DNA of 64,000 bases from Cupriavidus sp. (GTDB taxonomy: Bacteria > Pseudomonadota > Gammaproteobacteria > Burkholderiales > Burkholderiaceae): NCBI GenBank assembly GCA_031181345.1, contig JAPSLC010000003.1:62001-126000 (forward strand), read 5' to 3'. Under the pieces are notes generated by a model. That model worked only from the letters and a program-made list of their open reading frames with translations. It searched no databases and was not told the DNA's origin. A program made the translations under genes and the position numbers. Below, one piece after another: positions 27,656 through 36,674 of this stretch. Numbering within the stretch: position 1 is the first letter of the stretch; each line of letters starts with the position of its first letter.

Positions 27656-28803
27656 CGGACCCCCAGCCCCCTGGCAATGATTCCCCGCAGGATTTCGCGC
27701 GTGCCGCCCCGCAGGGAGAACGAGGGCACGGTTTGCGTCAGGTGGCAGTGGGTGGCGACGAACGGCGAGCCATCGGAACGCAGCTCGTGGCCGAACAGCT
27801 GGTGCGCGACCTCGGGAATGCGCTGCTCGAACAGCGCGCCCAGGTCCTTGACGTTGGCCGCCGCCAGCTGCGGGTTCTCGCCGCGATGAAGCATCGCCGC
27901 GATGCCGCGCGACATCTGCCGCAGATTGCTCAGCTCGGCCACCAGATAGCCGAGCTCGACCGCGTGCCGCGCGTCGTCGGCATCGGCGTGGTCGACCATC
28001 TCGGCCAGCAGCGCATAGCTGCTCAGGTAGCGCTCCGGGCCGCTGCGCTCGAAGGTCAGCTCGGCGGTGACCTGGGCCCAGCCCTGCCCCGGCTCGCCGA
28101 TGACCATCCGGTCGGGCACGAAGACGTTGTCGAACACCACCTCGTTGAAGTGCTCTTCGCCTGCCAGATTGCGGATCGGCCGCACCTGCAGGCCTTCCGA
28201 CTGCATGTCGATCAGCAACTGCGACAGGCCCTTGTGCTTGTCGTCGGCGCTGCGGTCGGTGCGCACCAGCGCGATCATGTAGTGCGAGCGATGCGCGTTC
28301 GAGGTCCACAGCTTGGTGCCGTTGACGACCCAGCCGCCATCGACGCGATCGGCCCGGGTGCGGATCGACGCCAGGTCCGAGCCCGAATCGGGTTCGCTCA
28401 TGCCGATGCAGAAGCGCAGCTCGCCGCGCGTGATGCGGGGCACGATCTCGCGCGCGACCTCCGGGTCCGCGTAGCGCATCAGCAGCGGACCGCTCTGCCG
28501 CTCCGCGACCCAATGGCCGCCCACCGGCGCCCCTGCCGCCAGCAGCTCCTCCAGCACGACATAGCGCTCCAGCATCGAGCGCTCCTGTCCGCCGAACGCC
28601 TTGGGCCACGTCATGCCGATCCACCCCCTGGCGCCCAGCGCGAGGCTGAACGCCGGGTCATAGCCGGACCAGCTCTGCGCGCGCTTCTGCGGCGGGCGAT
28701 CGCCGACGGTCTCGGCGAGAAAAGAGCGTACCTGCGCTCGCAATGGCGCGAGATCCCCATCGGGCTGCGCCGGTCGAATCACGATTTGGCTGGCCGTGTC
28801 CAC
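27652..28803 (-). CDS. Acyl-CoA dehydrogenase, first subunit, 383 aa
   Basis: This is an FAD-dependent acyl-CoA dehydrogenase introducing an alpha-beta double bond. The flavin- and substrate-binding blocks RFCIGMSEPDSGSDLASIRT, WVVNGTKLWTSNAH and the C-terminal GGTREILRGIIARGLG are well conserved. The start is taken as GTG at 28803 because AGGAGGGGAA sits directly before it; the longer frame adds an unlikely N-terminus. It is the first gene of the unit that continues with the second subunit and a Bug receptor. Substrate is not predictable, though the paired architecture is typical for branched, aromatic-side-chain or steroid-like acyl-CoAs. Confidence 0.88.
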   Translation of the reverse strand: MDTASQIVIRPAQPDGDLAPLRAQVRSFLAETVGDRPPQKRAQSWSGYDPAFSLALGARGWIGMTWPKAFGGQERSMLERYVVLEELLAAGAPVGGHWVAERQSGPLLMRYADPEVAREIVPRITRGELRFCIGMSEPDSGSDLASIRTRADRVDGGWVVNGTKLWTSNAHRSHYMIALVRTDRSADDKHKGLSQLLIDMQSEGLQVRPIRNLAGEEHFNEVVFDNVFVPDRMVIGEPGQGWAQVTAELTFERSGPERYLSSYALLAEMVDHADADDARHAVELGYLVAELSNLRQMSRGIAAMLHRGENPQLAAANVKDLGALFEQRIPEVAHQLFGHELRSDGSPFVATHCHLTQTVPSFSLRGGTREILRGIIARGLGVR

Positions 28804-28978
28804 TTCCCCTCCTGTCGGTTCGTTCACCGCTACGTTCACTGCCAAGATGCAGGGCAGCTTAGCGACGCAGGGCCGGGGCGCCCATCGCGGCGGCGGCATA
28901 ACAAAAATCCGGTTCGGCGCCGATCTGCGGCGAATGCTCCTGATCTCGCTCTTGCTCGTGCTGTCCGGATGGTTTGCT

Positions 28979-29016
28979 CCCTCTCCCCCTCATGGGGAGA
29001 GGGACGGGGAGAGGGG
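28979..29016. repeat. Dispersed palindromic repeat, locus C (one unit)
   Basis: CCCTCTCCCC-CTCAT-GGGGAGAGGG with an ACGGGGAGAGGGG tail is the same element as at 5117 and 22200, with a one-base change in the loop region. It sits in the divergent gap 28804-29151 between the acyl-CoA dehydrogenase operon and a Bug-receptor gene. Confidence 0.75.
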
Positions 29017-29151
29017 AGCTCGCCGAGGACTTCATACGGCATGCGCATAAGCGATATGTCCCCGCGACAATTGCCCCGGCCGCCGGTGCGCGCTTAGGCT
29101 GTGGCCTGGTTCGACAGGACGGGATCACACCGACCGCAAGGAGACAGGACG

Positions 29152-30174
29152 ATGCGTTATCAGTGGATGGACATGTGGAAGGTTGCACGGCTGGCTTCGC
29201 TGGCCGCCGGATCGACGGTCGCGCTGGCGATGATGTCGCCCTCGCCGGCGGTTGCCGGCAATGCGGCCGCCGATGCCGCCGGCTATCCCGGCAAGCCGGT
29301 CAAGATCGTGGTGTCGTTCCCGCCGGGCACCGGTTCGGACAGCACCGCACGCTTCCTCGCCCAGAAGCTGGAGGCGCGCTTCGGCCAGCCCTTCGTGGTC
29401 GAGAACCGGCCCGGCGCCAACAGCTTCATCGCCGCGCAGGCGGTGGCGCGCGCCGAGCCCGACGGCTACACGCTGTTCGTCGCCAGCAATTCGCCGATGG
29501 CGACCAACGCGGTGCAGTTCAAATCGCTGCCCTACGACCCGGTCAAGGACTTCGCGCCGGTGGCGCGGCTCTATTACGGCGCGATGGTGCTGTCGGTGCC
29601 GGCCAGTTCGCCGTACCACACCGTGCAGGACCTGATCCGCGACGGGAAGGCGAGGCCCGGGAAGCTCAGCTACGGCTCCGGCTCGGCCTCGTACCAGATC
29701 GCGACCGAGCTGTTCCTGAAGCAGGCCGGCGTCAAGGCCGTGGCGATTCCGTACAAGGGCGCGGCACCGGCGGTGGCCGACCTCGCCGGCGGCCAGGTCG
29801 ACTTCGCGCTGTCAGACTACACCGCCGCGGCGGCGCTGGCGCAGACCGGCAAGACGCGGATCCTGGCGGTCACCGGCGACAAGCGGCTGGACGTGCAGCC
29901 CAATGTGCCGACGCTGCAGGAGCTGGGCTTCAAGGACTACTACATGATCAACTGGGTCTCGCTGTTCGCGCCGGCCCATACGCCCAAGCCGATCGTCGAC
30001 AAGCTGAGCCAGGCCGCGGTGGAGATCTTCAACGGCAAGGAGGCCGCGGAGTTCATCGGGCGCACCAACGGCCAGATCTTCGCCGGCGGCGCCGAGGTGC
30101 TGCGCAAGTTCCAGCTCGACGAGATCAAGCGGTGGTCGGCAGCGGCCACGCTGGCGGGTATTCCCAAGCAATAA
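29152..30174 (+). CDS. Bug-type (TctC) periplasmic solute receptor, 340 aa
   Basis: A second orphan TTT-family receptor. The signal peptide ends at about residue 35 (SPAVAGN). The mature protein begins YPGKPVKIVVSFPPGTGSDSTARF and has VVENRPGANSFIA and IPYKGAAPAVADL, all family hallmarks. CAAGGAGACAGG precedes the ATG at 29152. It is divergent from the acyl-CoA dehydrogenase operon, which itself ends with a Bug gene, so two receptors bracket one catabolic unit. It presumably binds a carboxylate. Confidence 0.9.
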   Translation: MRYQWMDMWKVARLASLAAGSTVALAMMSPSPAVAGNAAADAAGYPGKPVKIVVSFPPGTGSDSTARFLAQKLEARFGQPFVVENRPGANSFIAAQAVARAEPDGYTLFVASNSPMATNAVQFKSLPYDPVKDFAPVARLYYGAMVLSVPASSPYHTVQDLIRDGKARPGKLSYGSGSASYQIATELFLKQAGVKAVAIPYKGAAPAVADLAGGQVDFALSDYTAAAALAQTGKTRILAVTGDKRLDVQPNVPTLQELGFKDYYMINWVSLFAPAHTPKPIVDKLSQAAVEIFNGKEAAEFIGRTNGQIFAGGAEVLRKFQLDEIKRWSAAATLAGIPKQ

Positions 30175-30205
30175 GCCCGAGCAATGACCGAAGCGGTGAG
30201 GCGCA

Positions 30206-31030
30206 TCACGGCGCCACCGCGGGCTCGGCTTCGTAGGCGCGATGCAGCAGCGCCAGAAAATCCGGCGCAGCGGGAATCGGCACCGAGCCGATGCGCCGGA
30301 CCGGCACGCCGGGCGTCCATGAGTTCATCACCACGGCGCCCGAGAACGCAGGCAGGGCGGCGAGCCTGATCTCGCGCGTGCGCTGAGGCGTGCCGAGGCG
30401 GTCCAGCTGACGCCGAAGGATGCCCATCGTGGTGCCGGTCAACATCTCGGCCGCGGGCCACACCACCGCCTCGCCATCCCAGAAAGCGAGGTTCCAGATG
30501 GTGCCCTCGCTGAGCCGCCCCTGACGGTCCACAAAAGCCGCATCGTCGAAGCCTTGCGCGGCCGCCTGGCGCAGGTAGTACGTCTTGGCGATTTCGCCGA
30601 CGTGCTTGATGCCGGGGAGGATTCGCTTGTGCTCGACCGTATCGAGCGCCAGCGGACCCGTGGGGCCCGACGAAGGCGGCCCGGTCCGGATCAGCAATCG
30701 GGGCGCCCCCGCGCCGCGCGCCGTGAATTCCCCTTCCGGCGAATACACCGTCGCCGTCAACGAGAGATCGGCCGCATCCGGCTGCAAGGCCGCCTGCAAG
30801 GCGGTCCGCAGATGCTGCCGCACCTGCTCGTCGGACAGCGCCGTGCCGAACAGCGCCATCGAAGCCGATCGCAGCCGAGACAGATGCAGGTCCAGACCGC
30901 GAATGCGGCCGCTGCGGACCTGCATGGCGGTGAAGTGGGCATAGCCGGCGAAGGCGATCGGGGCCAATGCTTCAGCCGAGGCGGGCCGGCCATCCAGGTG
31001 AACGATAGGGGAACTCGATTGCGCTGACAT
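30206..31030 (-). CDS. Class IV aminotransferase (branched-chain/ADC lyase type), 274 aa
   Basis: This is a PLP fold-type IV enzyme. The cofactor lysine is expected in LPGIKHVGEIAKTY, and the conserved glutamate block is GRLSEGTIWNLAFW. MNSWTPGVPVRRIG matches the third conserved region. The family includes branched-chain aminotransferase, D-amino acid transaminase and aminodeoxychorismate lyase, and I cannot choose between them. GCAGGAGCGAGCA precedes the ATG at 31030. It is a single gene downstream of the LRR gene on the same strand, with 152 bp between. Confidence 0.82.
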   Translation of the reverse strand: MSAQSSSPIVHLDGRPASAEALAPIAFAGYAHFTAMQVRSGRIRGLDLHLSRLRSASMALFGTALSDEQVRQHLRTALQAALQPDAADLSLTATVYSPEGEFTARGAGAPRLLIRTGPPSSGPTGPLALDTVEHKRILPGIKHVGEIAKTYYLRQAAAQGFDDAAFVDRQGRLSEGTIWNLAFWDGEAVVWPAAEMLTGTTMGILRRQLDRLGTPQRTREIRLAALPAFSGAVVMNSWTPGVPVRRIGSVPIPAAPDFLALLHRAYEAEPAVAP

Positions 31031-31182
31031 TGCTCGCTCCTGCTTCGGACCGGGACACGGCGGATGCCGTGCCTGCGGCCGAACATCATTGATCAGCGCG
31101 AACTTTCGCCGATGGAGCGCATTTCCGGAAACGAGTATTTCTGTCGGAATCGTCAAGACGCGCTTGAAGATCCCGATCGCTG

Positions 31183-33027
31183 TCAGGCGCCTGCGACGGT
31201 TGTCGGTGCGGGGCCAGCATTCGGCCCGCCTTCCCGGCACCAGGCCGCGAAGCCCTGTTCGCCACCTCGGCGGTAGGCACGGAAGCCATCGCGGCAGAAG
31301 TCGCGGAAGCCCCGCTCAGCCTCGGCCATGATGGCAGCGCGCTGCGCGTTGGCGGCGTCCTCTCCCTGCGCCGACTCGGCGCCCCCGGCATCGGCCTGCG
31401 CCAGCCGTTCGCGCACGGTCCTTTGGGCACGGGCCACGGCTGCGCTGCGGACACGTCGGATCAGGGCCTGCCAGGGTTTCCAATCCGCCATGAAGTCATC
31501 GAGCCGCCGGAAGTCCTGCGCGGATTCGCGGGCCAGCACACCGTCCCGCACACATTGCGCCCATACCGTCCCGTAGTGTTCGTTTCCGTACCAGCCCCGG
31601 GAGAAGTAGGGCCGGACTTCGATGGGCAGGTCAAGCGCAAACGCCATGTCGTATTGGACCCGGAGTTCCAGGGCTGGCGACGGCTCGTCCGTGGACCAGA
31701 CATGTCGCACGGTTTCGTTGAGCAACGCCATCCGCAGCACGCTCTGGCCCAGTGTGGCGACGACGCGTACCGGAACATCGCTGCGCGCGACCAGCGATTG
31801 CGCGAGCGCCAGTTCGAGATCGTCCAGCCTGTCCAACAGCAGTTCGGCCGAAAACCGCGCCGCCGCACGGAGCTCCGGCGCATGCAGGCGATACAAGTCC
31901 GCGTCGGTGACAAGAAGGCGCCGCACAAGATCGAGCCGGTACGCCATGATGTGGGGCCAACGCGGAAACACGATCGGCGGCGTGCGGGTTCGTTCCAGCT
32001 TCGCCAGCGATGCCCGCATATCGGCGAACAAGCGCTCGCAATCTTCCTGAAGTTCGACGCCAAGTTGCCGCGTGCTTGCCGCGTCAGGCAATGCCGGCCC
32101 CGCATTGCCTGGCGCGCCGTGGATCAGCACCGCGAGCCGGCCAAGCTGCGAGCGGCCAGCCGGCCATAGATAGTCGGTCGTACCAGGGGGATTCCCTTCG
32201 AAGGCCTCGTGATGGAGCGGCGAGCGGCGACACACATCCATGCCGAGCACCGCGTCGAACAGGGCATTGTTCGACAGCGGGTTGCCGCGCAGGAAGACCT
32301 CGAAATGTGCCGGGTAGAACGGGGACCCCGGCCACAGTTCGGTAATGCGATTGTCCTCCAGCCAGACGAAGGCGAGCCGGGGCAGCCTGTCGATGCATCG
32401 CGGCCAGGCAGTGAGCCGGTTTCCGCTCAACGACAGCACCTGCAGCGCTTTCAACCCTGCGATCCACGGTGGCAGTTCGCCGATGCGGTTGTCGGCAAGC
32501 TCGAGCACGCGCAGCCCGGTCAATCTCTCCACCACCGGCGGCACCGCGGTCAGGGCATTGCCGCTCAGACGCAGCGCCGTGAGCTGCCCCATCCAGCCGA
32601 GCACCAGCGGAACGCTCGTCATGCCCAGATGGCGAAGATCGAGCACGGTGTCGTGCCGCTCGTGGCAGGACAGGATGCGGCGGGTCGCCTCCATGCAACG
32701 CTCGTCCGGCTGCGTCGCCATCCAGTCGTCGAGCACCTTGACCATGCATTGGAGCACTGCTTCCCGGCTCGAGCGCAGATGGAAGGTGAGCCGTGACGAG
32801 TGCGAGAACACGGTGCCGTTCAACAGCCGATGCGCGAAAAAGTCCTTCATTGCGACGGCAGGCCCGTCCCGCACCACGGCCGGGCCTTCCGCGCGGTAAA
32901 GGAAGCGATAGCACTGGCTCTTGAAGCGAAAGGTACCGGCCTGGCACAGCTGCCGGGCGCCGTCATGGGTTCCCGTGACACGGGCGAACTGCGTGAAGGA
33001 ATCGAGCGACAAGTCACTGATCGTCAT
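31183..33027 (-). CDS. LRR protein with a degenerate NEL (IpaH/SspH-type E3 ligase) domain, 614 aa
   Basis: Residues 1-125 are a helical N-terminal region without a Sec signal. Residues 128-250 contain about five leucine-rich repeats (LTALRLSGNALTAVP, LRVLELADNRIGELP, LQVLSLSGNRLTAWP). Residues 318-595 resemble the NEL ubiquitin-ligase domain: PELRAAARFSAE, LLDRLDDLELAL, ALELRVQYDMAFALDLP and DWKPWQALIRR follow the IpaH order. In IpaH the catalytic Cys sits in CEDRV; here the aligned stretch is LLDRL (397-401) and shorter, so the Cys is missing. The start at 33027 is chosen for AGGGGGAT upstream. The gene follows the 991-aa gene by 73 bp. NEL proteins are type III effectors; effector status here is inference. 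Confidence 0.72.
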   Translation of the reverse strand: MTISDLSLDSFTQFARVTGTHDGARQLCQAGTFRFKSQCYRFLYRAEGPAVVRDGPAVAMKDFFAHRLLNGTVFSHSSRLTFHLRSSREAVLQCMVKVLDDWMATQPDERCMEATRRILSCHERHDTVLDLRHLGMTSVPLVLGWMGQLTALRLSGNALTAVPPVVERLTGLRVLELADNRIGELPPWIAGLKALQVLSLSGNRLTAWPRCIDRLPRLAFVWLEDNRITELWPGSPFYPAHFEVFLRGNPLSNNALFDAVLGMDVCRRSPLHHEAFEGNPPGTTDYLWPAGRSQLGRLAVLIHGAPGNAGPALPDAASTRQLGVELQEDCERLFADMRASLAKLERTRTPPIVFPRWPHIMAYRLDLVRRLLVTDADLYRLHAPELRAAARFSAELLLDRLDDLELALAQSLVARSDVPVRVVATLGQSVLRMALLNETVRHVWSTDEPSPALELRVQYDMAFALDLPIEVRPYFSRGWYGNEHYGTVWAQCVRDGVLARESAQDFRRLDDFMADWKPWQALIRRVRSAAVARAQRTVRERLAQADAGGAESAQGEDAANAQRAAIMAEAERGFRDFCRDGFRAYRRGGEQGFAAWCREGGPNAGPAPTTVAGA

Positions 33028-33100
33028 GCCATCCCCCTGTAGTGTGGGCCGCGTCGAACGCGACGGAATGCGGGCATGGTCCAGCGCGCCGGCATGGCTG

Positions 33101-36076
33101 CTACGGTCGTACCCATTCGATCCGGGAATCCGTATGCCTGCGCTTCGACGATTGACCTTGCCGATCCTCGTCCAGTGGCACCACGCCGGCATCGTGTTGC
33201 CGGGCGGCAATGACACTGTCGGAGACCGTCCGGCCAAGCCCGCTCGCCACCGTAACGGGCACGCCGCCCGCCGCCTGTTCAACAGGCGCGGAGGGTTGCG
33301 GAATTGCCCCCGGCCCCGCAGCGGCGTCCTCGAAGGCAGGGGCGCGCGCAGGCCGCTCGGCATGGACCGCCGGATACACCGAGCGATTGCGCGCCGCGAC
33401 CGCGCCCTCGGCGACCCGGCCGTAGTCCAGGTCTTGCCGGTGCAAGCGGTCGAATTCGCCCAGCGTCGACCGGCCGATCACGATCAGATCCGTACGCGCA
33501 CGCAGTTCCTTTTCACGTTGGTCCACCAGCGCGTCGATGTCCCGGACCCGCTCGGTGGCCACCTGCACGGCTTCGCGCATCGCCGCGTGGCGCCGGTGCA
33601 GTTCCTCCCGAGGCAGAGAGCCGTTCCCGTCCGGCTCGGCTTGCGGCACGTGTGCCTCGCCATCCAGTGCCGTCGCGATATGGTCGACCTCGCTGCGCGA
33701 CATGCCCGACGCCATGGCCAGATTGACGATGCGCCCCCTGATGGCCTCCACGCGGCGCTGTTGTTCCGTGCATCGCTGCATGGCGCGTCCTTCGGCGGCA
33801 TGCGCGGCCTGGAACGCCTTGGTGTGGTTCATTTCGTCACGCACCTCGCTGCCCGTCGCCAGGCGTCGCCATGCGTCGCAGGCGTCCCTGGCGTCCAGGT
33901 ACTCGGCGCTTGCACGCGCCCAGTCGTGGCTGGCCTGCGCGAAGCCGACCAGGGCGTCGGCCAGCGCAACGGCGTCCGCCGGCCGGTGCAGCACGCGTTG
34001 GCAGGGCTCATGCAGTTGCCATGCCTGCGCCAGCGAAGGAGGCAACAGCCCGGCTTCAAAGGCATCATGCAGGGCGAACGTCATCGTCTGCCGCAGGTTC
34101 GGGTCCGGGTGCCGGCCCAGCGATTGCGCAATGGCCGCGCGATCATGCTTGCCGGCCTCATGGGCGAGCACCGCCGTCGCTCCGCACGCCAGGTCGTCGC
34201 CAGCGGGAGGATGGCCGGCCACGCCGCTATCGTACAAACGCAACAGACGAGCCCGGTGCTCGGGATCGATGGGCCCTTCCGCTGTTTCGAAACACCGCCT
34301 TCCGCGCTCGAAGGCAGCCTGGCGTATCGCGCGGTCCTGCGCCGACATGCCAGCCGGCAGAGCGCTAGCGAACTCCTGCAGGTGTGCTCGCGTCACCACG
34401 GTTCCCTGCAAATCGGCGCGCATCTCGGCGCGCATCTTCGTCACCTGATGGTCGATCTTCTGCCGGATCTCCCGGGCGATCTGATGCATCCGGTCGTCAT
34501 GGACCGTCTGGTACAGATCGCTCGCCAGCTGATCGAGGTTTCGATACGACATGTCGGCCAGCAAGCCGGACATGCTCGTCTCTCTCAGTCCCACCGCGAA
34601 GCGCAGACAAGCGGGATATTCTTCGATGGCCACCTTGTACAGCATGCGGGGCGCGTGCCCATGCTGGCCAGCCGCGATCCCGGTGGACGACACCGGCATG
34701 TCGTTGGCGCGTACGTCGCTTCTGCCGAAGCTCAGCGCACGGATGGCCTGTTCCGACGGTGAAAGTTTTCTGTCGAAGACGACCACCCGCTTGCCGCCTG
34801 TGGCAAGACCGTGCGGCTTGACATGGCGATCGCCGACATCCTCGTTGCTGAAGCCCGTGCCGTGGCCCAATTCGGCAGCGTGCGTCTCGATCAATCGGAC
34901 GTCCTTCTCCGAGGCGCCAAGGTCGTTCTTGAACTGCGCACAAAAGGCGCTCCGCCGGTGATCGCGCAGCGATGCGGCGATCGCACGGTCGGCCACGACA
35001 AAGGTTTGCGCCGTGTGGCGTTCGAGCAGATCTCGCGATGCGGCTGCGTCCAGGCCCTCCGGTGCGCTGCGACCCAGCACACTGGCGCATCGTCGCGCTT
35101 CGATCAGAACCCGTCCGGAGCACAACCACAGCGCCATGTCGATGGCCCTGGCCGTGTCCGGCGCAAGCGGCGCCCCGTTGGCCGGCACGGACAGATAGCG
35201 CGCCCGTTCCGGTCCATTGCCCTCGGGCTCAACAAACCGGCCGTCCTCGCCAATTTCATGCGGCCGAGGCACCAGGTCACGCGCCATTTCCGCGAGTTGC
35301 AGCCTGCCTTCCTCGATCACGGTGACCGTCTTGAACATCGTCATCATCTCTCTCGCGGAACGGAACACGCCGAATTGCTCCGCATACCCGCCCCGCAGCA
35401 GGCGCTCCATGCGGGCGAGATCCCGCTCCGCACGCTCGCGCTGCGCGGGCGACCCTTTGCCGGAAACCAGAAATTCGATGCGCTGCGTGTGCTTGCCCAG
35501 CGAAAACGTGGCAGTCAGTCTCGTCTCGCCGTTTCGCTTGCTGATTCGATCGAGCGCCGCGACACATTGCTGCTGAACGATGCCGTTGCGCCGGGGACTG
35601 CAGAGCCATGCGTCCACCTGATGGCTGTCGAACCGGCCGTTCTCCGCCTGAAGCTGAAGCGACAGCTCCTGGTTCCACAGGCCCTCGACGATGGCCGGAA
35701 CGTTGGCCTCCAATTGGCGTGCAAGGGCCTGGCCCTTGTGGGCGACGTCCTCGACCTTGCGGCGGATCTGGCCGATCTCCCCCAGGTTGTCGAGGACAGC
35801 GTGAAAGACACGTTCCAGCCGGCTTGCCGATTCCGGCAGCTGACGCGTCATGGCAAGACGGCTTGCCCCTCTGGCGTTCACATAGGCGATTCGGAAGGTA
35901 CTGCCGTCAGCCAGCCGCACCTCGCCCCGGGGGCGCGCGAGGATGGCGCGAATCTCGGCGTCGAAGTTGGTATCGAGCGCGCGCTGCAACGCCTTCTTGT
36001 TGACGCGATTGTTGTAATCGAGGGTGGCAATGCCGACGGCGGTGTGCGGGGCGGGAACGATGGAGGGCTTCGGCAT
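33101..36076 (-). CDS. Large soluble protein of unknown function, 991 aa, effector candidate
   Basis: I do not recognise the family. The chain is long, largely helical, with no signal peptide, no membrane span and about a dozen scattered cysteines. The first 25 residues are rich in Pro, Ser, Thr and Ala (MPKPSIVPAPHTAVG), as in many type III secreted proteins. The middle has short basic helical stretches (HQIAREIRQKIDHQVTKMRAEM), and the last 90 residues are disordered-looking and end in a basic tail (SSKRRHTDSRIEWVRP). The ATG at 36076 is preferred; a TTG at 36100 in the same frame is possible, with an in-frame TAG just above it. Composition is visibly less GC-rich than its flanks. The LRR/NEL-like gene follows on the same strand. 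Confidence 0.7.
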   Translation of the reverse strand: MPKPSIVPAPHTAVGIATLDYNNRVNKKALQRALDTNFDAEIRAILARPRGEVRLADGSTFRIAYVNARGASRLAMTRQLPESASRLERVFHAVLDNLGEIGQIRRKVEDVAHKGQALARQLEANVPAIVEGLWNQELSLQLQAENGRFDSHQVDAWLCSPRRNGIVQQQCVAALDRISKRNGETRLTATFSLGKHTQRIEFLVSGKGSPAQRERAERDLARMERLLRGGYAEQFGVFRSAREMMTMFKTVTVIEEGRLQLAEMARDLVPRPHEIGEDGRFVEPEGNGPERARYLSVPANGAPLAPDTARAIDMALWLCSGRVLIEARRCASVLGRSAPEGLDAAASRDLLERHTAQTFVVADRAIAASLRDHRRSAFCAQFKNDLGASEKDVRLIETHAAELGHGTGFSNEDVGDRHVKPHGLATGGKRVVVFDRKLSPSEQAIRALSFGRSDVRANDMPVSSTGIAAGQHGHAPRMLYKVAIEEYPACLRFAVGLRETSMSGLLADMSYRNLDQLASDLYQTVHDDRMHQIAREIRQKIDHQVTKMRAEMRADLQGTVVTRAHLQEFASALPAGMSAQDRAIRQAAFERGRRCFETAEGPIDPEHRARLLRLYDSGVAGHPPAGDDLACGATAVLAHEAGKHDRAAIAQSLGRHPDPNLRQTMTFALHDAFEAGLLPPSLAQAWQLHEPCQRVLHRPADAVALADALVGFAQASHDWARASAEYLDARDACDAWRRLATGSEVRDEMNHTKAFQAAHAAEGRAMQRCTEQQRRVEAIRGRIVNLAMASGMSRSEVDHIATALDGEAHVPQAEPDGNGSLPREELHRRHAAMREAVQVATERVRDIDALVDQREKELRARTDLIVIGRSTLGEFDRLHRQDLDYGRVAEGAVAARNRSVYPAVHAERPARAPAFEDAAAGPGAIPQPSAPVEQAAGGVPVTVASGLGRTVSDSVIAARQHDAGVVPLDEDRQGQSSKRRHTDSRIEWVRP

Positions 36077-36347
36077 GGCGGTCGATGGCGTGGCGGACAA
36101 TGAGGAACGAATCTATCCACCGGCTTGCGCGGCCGCTTCCGCAAAGCTGCTGCCAACTAAAGCAATAGTAACTTTCGGAAAATGTCTCACCGCGATTTGT
36201 GCCGCTTGGCATCGCGCCTGCGCGGCCGCCGCCGCACTTGCCACTGGCAAATCGCCTATAAAACGGCGCACGATTCACTTTTCCTCCGAACCAAGCCGGC
36301 TCGCGACGGTCTGACAGCCGTTGAACACGCAATCAAGGAGAGCTGCG

Positions 36348-36650
36348 ATGCAATGTCCCGTCTGTCCCGAGACCACGCTGGTGATGGCCGAGCGCCAGGG
36401 CGTCGAGATCGACTACTGCCCGAAATGCCGCGGCGTGTGGCTCGATCGCGGCGAGCTCGACAAGATCCTGGAGCGCGCCTCGGCCGAACAGGCGCCGCTC
36501 GCCCAGGCGCCTCAGGCGGCGGCACCGCAACGGCCGGTCGATCCGCGCGGCTACGACCGCGGCCATGAGCGCGGCTACCGCGACGACGACCGCTACCGCG
36601 AGCAGAAGCACTATCGCAAGAAGAGCATCTGGCACGAGATCTTCGATTGA
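36348..36650 (+). CDS. Zinc-ribbon (zf-TFIIB type) protein, 100 aa
   Basis: The N-terminal 40 residues hold a four-cysteine zinc ribbon, CPVCPETTL and CPKCRGVWLDRGELD, typical of the small zf-TFIIB bacterial family. The C-terminal half is low-complexity and charged, with repeated RGYDRGHERGYRDDD-like stretches, and ends KKSIWHEIFD. Function in bacteria is unknown. CAAGGAGAGCTGCG precedes the ATG at 36348. It is divergent from the 991-aa gene, sharing a 270-bp gap. Confidence 0.88.
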   Translation: MQCPVCPETTLVMAERQGVEIDYCPKCRGVWLDRGELDKILERASAEQAPLAQAPQAAAPQRPVDPRGYDRGHERGYRDDDRYREQKHYRKKSIWHEIFD

Positions 36651-36674
36651 CGTTCGGCCATGCCTGCTGACCAT

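Noticed and set aside
36101..36347. hrpII-box (TTCG-N16-TTCG) or PIP box for the effector-like pair
   Set aside because: Only a one-mismatch match is present on the minus strand (TTCG at 36290-36287, then TGCG at 36270-36267). It lies far from the gene start and may belong to the divergent zinc-ribbon gene.
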